64,000 nucleotides of DNA from an uncultured Planctomycetales bacterium (GTDB lineage: Bacteria; Planctomycetota; Planctomycetia; Isosphaerales; Isosphaeraceae): the NCBI GenBank assembly GCA_903926465.1, contig CAIYJE010000178.1:1-64000 (forward strand), given 5' to 3'. The notes under the pieces are model-generated. The model searched no databases. It was given only the letters and a program-made list of their open reading frames with translations, and was not told where the DNA came from. The position numbers and the translations under genes were made by a program. This document shows, piece by piece, positions 36,686-45,877 of this stretch; positions within the stretch are counted from its first letter, which is position 1, and each line of letters starts with the position of its first letter.

Positions 36686-37783
36686 ATGACGGATGAACAG
36701 ATCAACCGGCGTAACGAAGTCTATCGCCTGCTGCAAGAGACCGCGGACTTGAAAAGGATGAAAACCGCTCCCCATGGAGTGATGGAATCTGCTGAGAAAG
36801 CGTACAAGCTGGCCACTGAACCGACCAAACTCGACTTTCCATTACCACAACTAGCCGCCTATCGGCGTGCACATTTGATGCTCAGACGTAATCCATCAGA
36901 AGAGAATCTTGAGGAAATCGATCAACTGCTAGTTGTTGCCACAGCCAGAACCGACGCCGACACAAATGACCTCGGTTTGGTGCCAACGATTTACCGGTTG
37001 GCAGTACTCCAGCGTCTGAGCCTTCTCGCCAAGACCAAGGAGGCCCAGGAAGAATACAGAGTGGACATCCAAAACACATTCAAACGAGCATGCCAATTTG
37101 TTCGTACTCAGAATGCAGCCCAGCTTGATAAGTCTTCCACGACATCAAGAGACCCTCTACTGAGAGGCCCTATCCAGAATCCCCATTTCAATTTGCTGGA
37201 ACTGGCGACCTACTTCCTGGGCGCGGAATATCAGGATTTGGAGGGACTCGGCGCGAATTGGGACACAGAATGGATTGTCCCCACAAAACACAAGGCATGG
37301 ATTCTCGTTGGACCGAATCGGTCAATCTCGGAAATCCACTTGCATCAGAAGTTCGCATTCGCTGAACTGGATAACCGACGTGACCATGACCCCGGCTCAA
37401 TCGTGTTCCGACTCGGCGAAAACTTAAACGAGTGGCAGCAGCCTCGACAAACTGAGTGGGAGGAGATGAATGCCGACCAACTATTGATACTGTCAATCGT
37501 TCTCAAGAATCCAAGGATCTCCGAACAGGAGATGAGAAATCTCGTCGTTGGCGAATTAGTGAAAAAAGCCGAACAAAATAGGGATTATACGCCTGATCAA
37601 GAGCGAAAAAGTGGCAACAAATACCGTAAGGATAAAGAGAGACTGGGAGAAAAGCTAAGCATCGCAAGCGGACTTCCAGAAGAGTGTTTCTTGAAGCTAG
37701 AGGAAAACGGCGATTACATTCCACCTGAAGTCACGATCTACGGAGCCGTCCAACTCGGGTATCTTCCTAGGCCTGGTCAATAA
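36686..37783 (+). CDS. Hypothetical protein (365 aa)
   Basis: I do not recognise a family. The protein is soluble, without signal peptide or membrane segment, and mostly helical and charged. The first 140 residues (ERRAxx-type repeats such as ETADLKRM, EKAYKLATE, RRAHLMLRRNP, EEIDQLLVVA) could be TPR-like helices. The C-terminal third is rich in Lys/Glu/Arg with DQERKSGNKYRKDKER. The gene is flanked by a strong terminator upstream and has an unusually strong ribosome-binding site, so it is an independent unit. Codon use looks less GC-biased than in the neighbours, which may indicate acquisition. Confidence 0.65.
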   Translation: MTDEQINRRNEVYRLLQETADLKRMKTAPHGVMESAEKAYKLATEPTKLDFPLPQLAAYRRAHLMLRRNPSEENLEEIDQLLVVATARTDADTNDLGLVPTIYRLAVLQRLSLLAKTKEAQEEYRVDIQNTFKRACQFVRTQNAAQLDKSSTTSRDPLLRGPIQNPHFNLLELATYFLGAEYQDLEGLGANWDTEWIVPTKHKAWILVGPNRSISEIHLHQKFAFAELDNRRDHDPGSIVFRLGENLNEWQQPRQTEWEEMNADQLLILSIVLKNPRISEQEMRNLVVGELVKKAEQNRDYTPDQERKSGNKYRKDKERLGEKLSIASGLPEECFLKLEENGDYIPPEVTIYGAVQLGYLPRPGQ

Positions 37784-37885
37784 GCCTGTCACACCTCTGT
37801 CACACCCGACAATCCATAATCATCCCGTGGTCACCAAACGGCCGGCAATCACCGGCCACCACACTTTGATTCACGGGAGATAGCG

Positions 37886-39028
37886 ATGAACAAAACGACA
37901 AATCAGTCTGCTCAGTTTCCTATCCCAGCCGGGAAGCTCTACTTCCCATACGGCTCGAACCTGCATGATTGGCGACACGATAGCCGCTTAGCCGGCCTGC
38001 TCAAACCGGTTCGCCGGGCGGTTCTGCCGGACCATGCTCTCGGGTTCAACCGCTATTCCAGTAACAGGGAAGGCGGCGTCCTGAACATCATCCCTTGTCT
38101 CGGCCTTACCGTGACCGGTTACCTGTTCGAGGTGCAGGGCAAAGCGGGTTGGGACGCACTCAGAAAGAAGGAGGGCGCCAAGGCAGACGGCACCGGGGCC
38201 TACAAGGAGATTGAAAAGGTCGTACTCGACGACCACGGCCGAGAAATCACGGCGATCACCTACGAGGTGACTCGCCGGTGTTTCAAGGATTTCGTACGAC
38301 CCTCCGAGGAATACCTGAAAGTCGTCTGTGCAGGCTTTGAGGCGTTCGAGCTTGACCCTTGCGGCCTGGAACGAGCGGCGCAAGACCTCGCTCCCGTCTC
38401 AGACATCGATTCAATCTTCGTCTACGGCACCTTACTGCGGGGCGAGTGCCGGCACCACATCATCCAGAAGTATAAACCCCAATGCATTCTGCTGGCCGAG
38501 GCACCAGGATCGCTGCTGGATCTATGTGCGTACCCGGGAATGATCCCTCCCTTGGATAGCAACTCCCACGTTCAGGGCGAGTTCATGCGGTTCAACCCCG
38601 AGGTCATGGCGGATTTGCTGAAAGAGCTCGACCAGATCGAAGGGTTCCGCGGTTTCGGTCAGCCAGGCTCTCTTTTCAAACGGGGTCTGACCGACGTGCA
38701 CGTGGGCGATGGCCGGGTTCGCCAGGCCTGGGTCTACCGATGGGCAGATCAACCCGGCGATACCCCGGTCATTCCTGCTGGCGGTTGGCGCGAGCATCAA
38801 GGTAAACTGTCCAGCTTCCTTGAGAAACTGGTGCAGGCTCACACCGGCGGGAATGAGCAGGCAGCGGCCTTGATGATTGCCAGCAGTGCTAAGTGGGCTA
38901 ACACGGAAGAGGGAATTGCCGAGGCGGTGAAGCAACTGCTTCCTCTTCGATTGGCTCTGGAGCAGGGCCGGCTCTCGGAACGGGTCCTGGCCAAGTTCAG
39001 TCAAAACTGGGCCACCGTGCCGGACTGA
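37886..39028 (+). CDS. Tandem gamma-glutamylcyclotransferase-like (GGCT/AIG2) protein
   Basis: A 380-residue protein with two GGCT-like domains. The first begins with LYFPYGSNLH (YGSN at residues 22-25), the classic substrate-loop motif; its neighbours NRYSSNREGGVLNIIP and GYLFEV fit the fold. The second begins at about residue 176 with SIFVYGTLLRGE, the AIG2-type variant, with LAEAPGSLLDL and VQGEFMRF. Family members release 5-oxoproline from gamma-glutamyl compounds. The two domains diverge in sequence, so this may be an old fusion instead of a recent duplication. GGGAG lies just before the ATG. A link to the 5-oxoprolinase genes at 63-64 kb is suggestive only. Confidence 0.8.
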   Translation: MNKTTNQSAQFPIPAGKLYFPYGSNLHDWRHDSRLAGLLKPVRRAVLPDHALGFNRYSSNREGGVLNIIPCLGLTVTGYLFEVQGKAGWDALRKKEGAKADGTGAYKEIEKVVLDDHGREITAITYEVTRRCFKDFVRPSEEYLKVVCAGFEAFELDPCGLERAAQDLAPVSDIDSIFVYGTLLRGECRHHIIQKYKPQCILLAEAPGSLLDLCAYPGMIPPLDSNSHVQGEFMRFNPEVMADLLKELDQIEGFRGFGQPGSLFKRGLTDVHVGDGRVRQAWVYRWADQPGDTPVIPAGGWREHQGKLSSFLEKLVQAHTGGNEQAAALMIASSAKWANTEEGIAEAVKQLLPLRLALEQGRLSERVLAKFSQNWATVPD

Positions 39029-39046
39029 TCCCATCCGACCGCGCTT

Positions 39047-39080
39047 CGGGAGTCTTTGGCGACCCAGCCAGAGACTCCCG
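39047..39080 (+). terminator. Stem-loop after the GGCT gene
   Basis: Perfect 9-bp stem CGGGAGTCT (39047-39055) / AGACTCCCG (39072-39080), 18 bases after the stop. No T-run follows, so termination may be partial. Confidence 0.4.
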
Positions 39081-39208
39081 GCCCGGCCGGGGCGTTTGGA
39101 TTCCCTGGCTTGTCAGTCGTTAAGAATTGCGGCGGGCGCTTCTACGATGAAGGCAGCCAAGTTGACCGGCTGCCTGATGACCCACCTCTCTCCAAGGAAC
39201 CCACTGGC

Positions 39209-40681
39209 ATGGCTACCACCTCAATGCCCAACACGCAGACACACAAAGCTTTCCCCACCAAGCTACTGATCGGCGGACGCTGGGTCGAGAGTCTGTCTGG
39301 CAAGCGATTCCAGACCATCAACCCCGCAACCGAGGACGTGATTGCCGAGGTGGCCGAAGGGGATGTCGCCGATATTGATCTGGCCGTGAAGGCCGCACGC
39401 AAGGCATTCGAAACGTGCCCCTGGCGCACCATGGACGCCCGCGATCGAGGTCGGCTCATATACCGACTCGCCGACCTGATCGAGAGCCACAGCGATGAAC
39501 TGGCCGAACTGGAAACGCTCGACAACGGTAAACCGATCGGCGAAAGCCGAAAGGCCGACCTACCGCTGGTTATTGATTGCTTCCGTTACTACGCAGGCTG
39601 GGCCGACAAACTCACCGGCCAGACCCTGCCCATTCGTGGCGACCACTTCTGCTACACCGTACGCGAACCGATGGGAGTGGCCGGCCAGATCATCCCCTGG
39701 AATTTCCCAATGCTGATGGTGGCCTGAAAATGGGCCCTTGCGCTGGCAGCTGGCTGCACGATTGTGCTCAAACCGGCAGAACAGACCCCGTTGACCGCAC
39801 TCCGGATGGGTGAACTGGCCCAGGAAGCCGGTTTCCCAGACGGCGTCATCAACATCGTGCCTGGCTACGGCGAAACGGCCGGAGATGCCCTGGTCAAACA
39901 TCGAGGTGTGGACAAGATCGCATTCACTGGCGAGGGGCGCACGGCTGAAATCATCATGGCCAACGCCGCCCCCACTCTGAAACGGCTCACGTTCGAACTG
40001 GGCGGGAAGAGCCCGAACATCGTGTTCGCTGATGCTGATCTTGAGGCCGCCGTTGATGGAACCATGGTTGGCATGTTATTGAATCAGGGGCAGTGCTGTT
40101 GCGCAGGCAGCCGACTTTTCGTTCAGGATGCCATTTATGATGATTTCGTAGAGCGGGTGGCCGAGAAGGCCAGGGCTCGCAAGTTGGGTAATCCCTTTGA
40201 TTCCACAACGGAGCAGGGGCCGCAAGTGGACCAGGCCCAGTTCGATAAAATCATGCGCTACATTCACCAGGGCCGAACCGAAGGGGCCAAGCTGGCAGCC
40301 GGCGGTGAGCGTTGGGGGACCAAGGGCTATTTTGTGCAGCCCACCGTATTCAGCCATGTCCGCGATGATATGCGGATTGCCACGGATGAGATTTTTGGTC
40401 CAGTTCTGTGCGCTCTGCGATTTTCCGATCTGGAAGAGGTTGTAGCACGATCCAACGCCACCGAGTACGGCCTGGCTGCCGCTGTTTGGACCCGCGACAT
40501 CTCCAAGGCACACGCGATCGCCGCACAGGTTCGCGCAGGAACCGTGTGGGTGAACTGCTATGACGCCTTCGATGCAGCGGCCCCCTTCGGCGGCTTCAAA
40601 CGAAGCGGCATCGGCCGAGAACTTGGCGAGAAGGCACTTGAGAATTACACCGAACTCAAGACCGTGAACATCAAACTCTGA
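39209..40681 (+). pseudogene. Aldehyde dehydrogenase interrupted by an in-frame UGA
   Basis: A full-length (490-codon) NAD-dependent aldehyde dehydrogenase: [10 protein letters not shown] at the N-terminus, IPWNFPMLM before the Rossmann fold, the catalytic glutamate in FELGGKSPN, the nucleophile in GQCCCAGSR, and EIFGPV near the end. Codon 173 (39725-39727) is TGA where the family has an almost invariant Trp (family: AWK; here A-stop-K). Frame is the same on both sides and no other disruption is seen. The simplest reading is a recent TGG-to-TGA nonsense mutation or a base-call error. ATG at 39209 is preferred over the longer frame from 39056. If truncated, the product loses all catalytic residues. 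Confidence 0.8.
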
Positions 40682-40724
40682 AAGAGCCACGAACTTTCGC
40701 TAGGGGGCCAAACCGTCCCTAGGT

Positions 40725-40767
40725 AAAAAACAACCCAAGGCAATCTTCGTAGGAAGAGGCCTCGGGT
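40725..40767 (-). terminator. Intrinsic terminator of the tig-clpP-clpP unit
   Basis: On the minus strand, stem ACCCGAGGC/GCCTTGGGT (plus-strand positions 40759-40767 and 40733-40741, one G-U pair) is followed by six T. It lies about 35 bases after the clpP stop. The convergent aldehyde dehydrogenase gene ends on the other side. Confidence 0.75.
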
Positions 40768-40800
40768 CGTTTCAGAGTTCGAGAAGTCAGCTCGGGGAGA

Positions 40801-41415
40801 TCAGACGCTCTTATTGGGGTTGAGCGAAAGCTTAGGTTCGCGGTCGAGCACGTTATCAATCAGGCCATATTCCCGAGCTTCCTCGGGGCCCATGAAACGA
40901 TCTCGATCGGTGTCCTGCTCAAGTCGTTCCAGCGTCTGACCGGTATGCTTTTGATAGATGCCGTTGAGCTGCTTTTTCATCCTGATGAACTCTTCAGCAT
41001 GAATCAGGATATCGGTCGCGGTCCCTTCCATGCCGGCAAGCGGCTGGTGGATCATGATCCGACCATGTGGCAGGCAGTTTCGCTTACCAGCGGCACCCGC
41101 CGCCAGAAGGAGCGATCCCATGCTGGCACATTGACCAATACAATAGGTAGCCACATCGCAGGGCACATATTGCATGGTGTCATAAATCGCCATTCCGGCG
41201 GTCACGCTACCGCCTGGGCTGTTGATGTAAAGATGAATGTCAGCCTTATCATCCTGGTGGGCAAGCACCAGCATCTGGGCCACAATCAGGTTCGAAATAT
41301 TATCATCAATGGCGGAGCCAAGAATGATGATCCGGTCCTGGAGCAACCGGGAGTAGATGTCCATCGCCCGCTCTTCGCGACCGGAGCGTTCGATGACGAT
41401 CGGGATCAGAGGCAT
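40801..41415 (-). CDS. clpP: ATP-dependent Clp protease proteolytic subunit ClpP (canonical copy)
   Basis: A 204-residue serine protease subunit that forms the tetradecameric barrel fed by ClpX/ClpA unfoldases. The catalytic triad is S98 (GQCASMGS), H123 (MIHQPL) and D172 (DTDRDRF); YINSPGGSV is intact. Length and sequence are typical. ATG at 41415 has GAGG 8 nt upstream. It is 178 bases downstream of a second clpP copy and ends the unit. No clpX follows, unlike the tig-clpP-clpX order of many bacteria. Confidence 0.95.
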   Translation of the reverse strand: MPLIPIVIERSGREERAMDIYSRLLQDRIIILGSAIDDNISNLIVAQMLVLAHQDDKADIHLYINSPGGSVTAGMAIYDTMQYVPCDVATYCIGQCASMGSLLLAAGAAGKRNCLPHGRIMIHQPLAGMEGTATDILIHAEEFIRMKKQLNGIYQKHTGQTLERLEQDTDRDRFMGPEEAREYGLIDNVLDREPKLSLNPNKSV

Positions 41416-41593
41416 AATTCGATCCTCGTGTCGGGAAGGCGATCTCGTGTAGGAACTTGACCCGGACTCAACCGAAGTACGATCGGTAGGGGAGGGCCAA
41501 ATACATGGTTAGCGGTGGCATGAAGGGGGAGATGTTCAGAACCAGAAAAGGCACCATCCACATGATGCCAACCCAAAGTCATGAACTGGCGTG

Positions 41594-42286
41594 TTAGCTC
41601 GCGGGAGTGGGGTCGATAGGCTTCTTGGAGGCCTCAGTCATCGCACCCAGACCAACCACCTCGTCCACCAGACCATATTCCTTGGCCTGGACCGCCGTGA
41701 GATAGCGATCGCGTTCGGTATCGCGGGCAATCCGCTCCAGCGGCTGTCCCGAGTGCTTGGCCAGGATCTCATTGATCACTTGCCGGCTATGAATAATCTC
41801 TTGCGCCTGGATTTCGATATCCGAGATCTGACCGCCAACCTGGCCGTAGGGCTGGTGTATCATGACCTTGGAATTCGGCAGGGCGAATCGCTTCCCTTTG
41901 GCTCCACCAGCAAGCAACACCGCAGCACCAGAGGCTGCCAGTCCAATGCAGTAGGTTGCAATGGGGGCCTCAATAAACTGCATGGTGTCATAAATCGCCA
42001 GTGTGGAAGAAACGCTTCCGCCAGGGCTGTTGATATAGAACTGGATGCCCTGGGTACGGTTCTCAAACTGCAGGAAGAGCAGTTTCATGACCAGCAGGTT
42101 AGCAACCCCGTCGTTGATCACTCCCTCAAGGAAAATGATCCGATTCTCAAGGAGCAGGTCCCCAAGAGTCATCTGGCGTTGTCGCGCATATTCACGATTA
42201 CGCTGAAGGCGGGCGGGGGATAACGGATGGTCGAAAGCCGAGCCGTGCGGCTCATGGTCGGCAGACCAGGGAGAGTCGAACGCCAT
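41594..42286 (-). CDS. clpP: Second ClpP paralogue
   Basis: A 230-residue ClpP paralogue with a longer N-terminus (about 38 residues before the conserved core). The triad is present: S119 (GLAASGAA), H144 (MIHQPYG) and D193 (DTERDRY), so it is probably active. The oxyanion/nucleophile region differs from the canonical GQ-AASMG pattern. Tandem ClpP pairs often assemble into hetero-oligomers in which each ring has a different paralogue, and this pair may do so. ATG at 42286 has AAGGA 8 nt upstream and is preferred over the longer frame from 42355. Confidence 0.9.
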   Translation of the reverse strand: MAFDSPWSADHEPHGSAFDHPLSPARLQRNREYARQRQMTLGDLLLENRIIFLEGVINDGVANLLVMKLLFLQFENRTQGIQFYINSPGGSVSSTLAIYDTMQFIEAPIATYCIGLAASGAAVLLAGGAKGKRFALPNSKVMIHQPYGQVGGQISDIEIQAQEIIHSRQVINEILAKHSGQPLERIARDTERDRYLTAVQAKEYGLVDEVVGLGAMTEASKKPIDPTPAS

Positions 42287-42510
42287 CGGAAGTGTCCTTA
42301 ATATCGGCAAAAGCCAAAAATGGATCAGGCGACCGAACTCAATCGTCGGCTCCAAGCCGAGATCAAGAGCAGGCCGAGACTTAACCGAAGCAGGATCAGA
42401 CTGATTGCTCAGTCCGATCCTTTTCAGTTTCGGTAAGCCTCACAACGCTGTTATTCTACGCGAGCAATAGGCCAGGAACAGCTTCTTGCGTAAAACTCGC
42501 TTCAGAATTT

Positions 42511-43998
42511 TCACTCAGCCGAGGAATCGCTCGCTTCGTCGCCAGCTTCAGGCGTCGCAACCGCAGATTCATCCACGGTTTCGACGGCGTGTTCCTCATC
42601 CATGGCAACATCCTCGATCTTGGCAGAATCGAGAATCATATCAAGAGCTTTCCGCTCCAAGATCTGCTGAGCCAAGCCTTCGGCCAGGCCGTCTTTCTCA
42701 ATCCGGGCGCGGATCCGGCGGGGAGACTCATCGGTACGAGCGGCAATGGTCTCGATCTCTTGATCGAAGTCTTCCTGCTCGATTTCAATCCCCTCGGCGG
42801 TGGCAATCTTCGAGAGCAAGAAGTATTCCTTCAAGCTGCGAAGGGTCTGCTCATGAGCGTTGGCACGCAGTTCGGCTTCACGGGCCCGGATTTGAGAATC
42901 CGAGAGGCCGTTATTCCGCATCTCTTCAACCTGCTGACGCAGCGTAGAACGTTCCTGGCGAGCAACCAGGTCGTTCGGCAGATCGAAAGGAACCTGTTGA
43001 ATCATGGTATCCAGCAGTTGACGACGCAACGCCTGACGCTGCTGGAACTTGATCCGACGCTCAAGCAACTCACCCAGGGCACCCCGTAGTTCCTCAACGG
43101 TTTCAAAACCGATCGAGTCCAGGAACGCCTCATCCAGTTGTGGGAGGCGGAGCCGTTTGAGATCGTGTACGTGAATCGTCACCTGGACGTTCTGGCCACG
43201 CAGGGCAGGGTCCGGTGAAGAACTTCCGACCTGAGCTTCGGTATCACGCACATCGCCAGGCTTCGCCCCGACCATGCACTTATCGAATGCCGAAATCTTG
43301 CCGTCCTGAAACCGAAGTTCAGGCTGCAGCCGGAACTGGAGTTCTTTGGAGGTGTTGAGCGCCACGCCATCTTTGTGGAAAGCGACATCCGCGGTGATGA
43401 AATCACCGAGTTCCGCTCCACCTTCAAGCTTGGGGATCAACTGAGCATAACGCTCCATGAAGGTATTGAGCTGGGTGTCGATGTCACGGTCAGAGATCGT
43501 TTTCACGGGTCTCTTGAGGCTCAAACCTTTGTATTCGGGCAGGTCGAAGTCTGGCTGAACTTCAACATCAATCTCGAACTTGAGGGGACCGTGCTCAGGA
43601 ATTTCCAGAGCATCAAGGTCCAGGTTAGGCTGCGTGATGGGGTTCAGCTTGTAATCTTCGTCGAGCTGTTCCATGCAGGCCATGAGCAGGTTGGATTTAA
43701 CCTGGCCGGCCACTTCTTTCCGGAACCGACGCTGAACCAACACCCGCGGAGCTCGACCGGGCCGAAAGCCTGGCACCTGAGCATCTTTCCGCAAACCTTT
43801 GAGCGTGTCTTCAAACTGACGCTCAACTTCAACCTGAGGGACCTCGATAGCAATATGCTTCTTGCATGGTCCCGTGTCAGTGATCGCGATATTCAGATCA
43901 AGCTTTCGCTTAACTGGCTCATCCAAGATTGAGGCCACAGCCAAATCCTGTGCGGCAGCCTGATCCGCTAAGCCCCGTTCGTCTTCGGCGGTGGTCAT
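42511..43998 (-). CDS. tig: Trigger factor
   Basis: A 495-residue ribosome-associated chaperone that binds nascent chains at the exit tunnel. The ribosome-binding signature VPGFRPGRAP is at residues 75-84, after an N-terminal extension of about 30 residues. The middle PPIase-like domain (about 190-280) includes GDFITADVAF, and the helical C-terminal chaperone arms follow. The end is acidic (many Asp/Glu/Ser/Ala). It lies between tRNA-Gly and the two clpP genes and is likely transcribed with them. Confidence 0.93.
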   Translation of the reverse strand: MTTAEDERGLADQAAAQDLAVASILDEPVKRKLDLNIAITDTGPCKKHIAIEVPQVEVERQFEDTLKGLRKDAQVPGFRPGRAPRVLVQRRFRKEVAGQVKSNLLMACMEQLDEDYKLNPITQPNLDLDALEIPEHGPLKFEIDVEVQPDFDLPEYKGLSLKRPVKTISDRDIDTQLNTFMERYAQLIPKLEGGAELGDFITADVAFHKDGVALNTSKELQFRLQPELRFQDGKISAFDKCMVGAKPGDVRDTEAQVGSSSPDPALRGQNVQVTIHVHDLKRLRLPQLDEAFLDSIGFETVEELRGALGELLERRIKFQQRQALRRQLLDTMIQQVPFDLPNDLVARQERSTLRQQVEEMRNNGLSDSQIRAREAELRANAHEQTLRSLKEYFLLSKIATAEGIEIEQEDFDQEIETIAARTDESPRRIRARIEKDGLAEGLAQQILERKALDMILDSAKIEDVAMDEEHAVETVDESAVATPEAGDEASDSSAE

Positions 43999-44110
43999 CG
44001 ACTATATCCTCTCAACGCGATCAGAAAGCTTACATGTGACGGCTGGGGACCGCCACCACGCTAACTGATGCGATCGAGGCATTACCGCCAGCCAGGTTGA
44101 CAAAAACAGA

Positions 44111-44182
44111 GCGGGCGATGAGATTCGAACTCACGACAATCACGTTGGCAACGTGATGCTCTACCAGCTGAGCTACGCCCGC
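44111..44182 (-). tRNA. tRNA-Gly (anticodon GCC)
   Basis: Seventy-two nucleotides fold as a complete cloverleaf: 7-bp acceptor stem GCGGGCG/CGCCCGC, D-arm with GCTC/GAGC, anticodon stem TCACG/CGTGA with loop TTGCCAA (anticodon GCC), and a T-arm with TTCGAAT loop. No CCA is encoded. It lies 112 bases upstream of tig on the same strand. Confidence 0.95.
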
Positions 44183-44233
44183 AAACTCGTCAGAAGCTTT
44201 TGTCCTAAAACAACTGCGTTCGACGATAGGAAG

Positions 44234-44261
44234 ATTATATCTCGATTCCTCAGGAACGCAA
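44234..44261 (-). promoter_or_regulatory. Sigma-70-type promoter for tRNA-Gly (and probably tig)
   Basis: On the minus strand, TTGCGT (44256-44261) and a perfect TATAAT (44234-44239) are separated by 16 nt. The -10 box lies about 50 nt before the tRNA 5' end, leaving a short leader to be removed by processing. Confidence 0.65.
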
Positions 44262-45094
44262 GACCCTCTTTCAAGAATCTTCTTTCCGGCCTCGGGGGAG
44301 ACGAGGCTGACCGGGTCGCTCAAGCTAGTCACCGCCAAGGGCGGGCTTAACCAAGGCTCGGGCATTTTAACGAATCTGAACGGCTCTGTTTCCAGCTCAC
44401 AATGAATCGGATCAGGCTTGATCATAGAGCACTCCCCCCACAGCCCCAGACTGAGGGAAATGCGGAGCCCCAGGCTTCAGCTCCAATCGCTTGATTCCTG
44501 ACGGAGAAACCGCGACTTCTTATCCCTCGGGAATCACTTGGGATCACGAAACAAAAAACACCCTCTCATCTTGTAAGCTTCGGACGAAGAAGAGACAGCA
44601 TGGACCACAACAAACCCGGCTGACTGGATCCTGGGTCCAGCATCGCCTGTGCGCTCACTCATCTGCGGAATCGCTTCCTAAATCCAGAGATTCGTGGTCG
44701 GACTTCTATTTCTCATCGTGACCAAAGCTTCGTTTGAGGCTTTCGGTACGGTTTCCGGTGCCTAGTTAGATGTGTATTTTCAAAACTTGGGCGGATCCTG
44801 CCCTGGAAACGGAGATAAAGTGCACCGTGACCAAGGTCTTCTGGACCCACGCCCAATCGGGTGATCCGCGTTTGAGGATTCCGAATTGCCTGTCGATTCA
44901 AACCTTCATTTTCCAGGTCGATGCGGTCGCGGCTTGTTACACGCCCATCCCACGGGATATCTTCAACCAATCCTTGGGAGCCGCGGTGTGTTCCGGCGTT
45001 CCCTCGTGCTCCATCACGAAGGCTGCCGTCACCAATCCTCAATGCTCACGTTTTGCCGAGATCTCGATCAGGCCCATCAAGAGGCGCCGTCAGC
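44262..45094. other. Long intergenic region between tRNA-Gly and the FHA gene
   Basis: About 830 bases with no gene I can support; the overlapping short ORFs have no recognisable domain. It includes the divergent control regions of the tRNA/tig unit and the FHA gene. A 16-bp segment (44687-44702) recurs exactly at 61094-61109, also intergenic. Confidence 0.35.
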
Positions 45095-45658
45095 ATGGCC
45101 TACCAGCTTGTGATTGTTAAGGGTCGTAGTTCCAACGAAGCCGTTCTGATCTCTTCGGAGGCGGCCTTGACCATCGGTCGTCAGGACGGATGCCAGCTTC
45201 GCATCGTGTCCTCGCAGGTAAGCCGGAAACATTGCGAACTGCGTTCGCAGGATGGCAAGCTCTTCGTCAAGGACCTGCAAAGTTCCAACGGAACGTTTGT
45301 TGATGGCCTGAAAATTGAGGACGAGACTGAAGTCCAGGCAGGACAGCTTCTCACAATTGGGAATGTGGTCTTTCGGATCGAGGAGGCTCAGGCAGGTCGG
45401 CCGTCGGAAACGGGAGCCAAGCCACACAAATCGGCCGTTGCTCAGGCCGCATCGCCTGCGGGTGAGCACGCGGATTACGAGATCGAAGCCGACGATTCCA
45501 CCACTCTACCGCCAGCACCACGCAAACCTCCTGTTTCTAAAGCCCCAAGCCCACCAACGGTAACGTCTGCAGAGACCTCAGACGATGAACTTATCGAGCT
45601 GAGCGAGGATGATGTGATCGATTTCCTGAGTGAAATGGATCCTGATTCCAAGAAATGA
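45095..45658 (+). CDS. FHA-domain protein
   Basis: A 187-residue cytoplasmic protein with an N-terminal forkhead-associated domain (about residues 5-95) that binds phosphothreonine peptides. The conserved contacts are visible: GR (28-29), S43-R-K-H46 and S63-S-N65-G-T67. The rest is low-complexity, Pro/Ala-rich and then strongly acidic, ending in an Asp/Glu/Ser-rich tail. It likely serves as an adaptor in Ser/Thr-kinase signalling, which is abundant in planctomycetes; no kinase is encoded here. GAGG precedes the ATG by 10 nt. Confidence 0.85.
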   Translation: MAYQLVIVKGRSSNEAVLISSEAALTIGRQDGCQLRIVSSQVSRKHCELRSQDGKLFVKDLQSSNGTFVDGLKIEDETEVQAGQLLTIGNVVFRIEEAQAGRPSETGAKPHKSAVAQAASPAGEHADYEIEADDSTTLPPAPRKPPVSKAPSPPTVTSAETSDDELIELSEDDVIDFLSEMDPDSKK

Positions 45659-45742
45659 GCTTGGACCGAATCTCCACCTTCGAACCTGGGTCCCATCGCC
45701 CCAGGTTTCGATGCCTTCCTGCCATTCTTTGCATCTATTGCA

Positions 45743-45770
45743 TTGACCCGCCCCCGACTCTCGCTATAAA
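45743..45770 (+). promoter_or_regulatory. Sigma-70-type promoter for the S24-like regulator
   Basis: TTGACC (45743-45748) and TATAAA (45765-45770) with a 16-nt spacer, about 105 bases upstream of the start at 45878. Confidence 0.5.
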
Positions 45771-45877
45771 TAACAAGTAGGACACATTTCACCCTGGTAT
45801 AGGCTCGCAGAATCTCGCACAGATTCGTTGGCCCAACTGGCGGCACGAATCTCTCTGGATATCGGAGTCATCCGTCG

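Noticed and set aside
39725-39727. UGA in the aldehyde dehydrogenase as selenocysteine
   Set aside because: The family residue is Trp, not Cys, and only a weak 4-bp stem (39746-39757) follows. A nonsense mutation or error is simpler.
44687-44702. Exact 16-bp repeat with 61094-61109
   Set aside because: Flanks diverge at once and two copies are too few to define an element; kept only as a note.
44770-45120. 116-codon ORF upstream of the FHA gene
   Set aside because: Cys/Ile/Arg-scattered composition and conflict with the well-supported FHA start.
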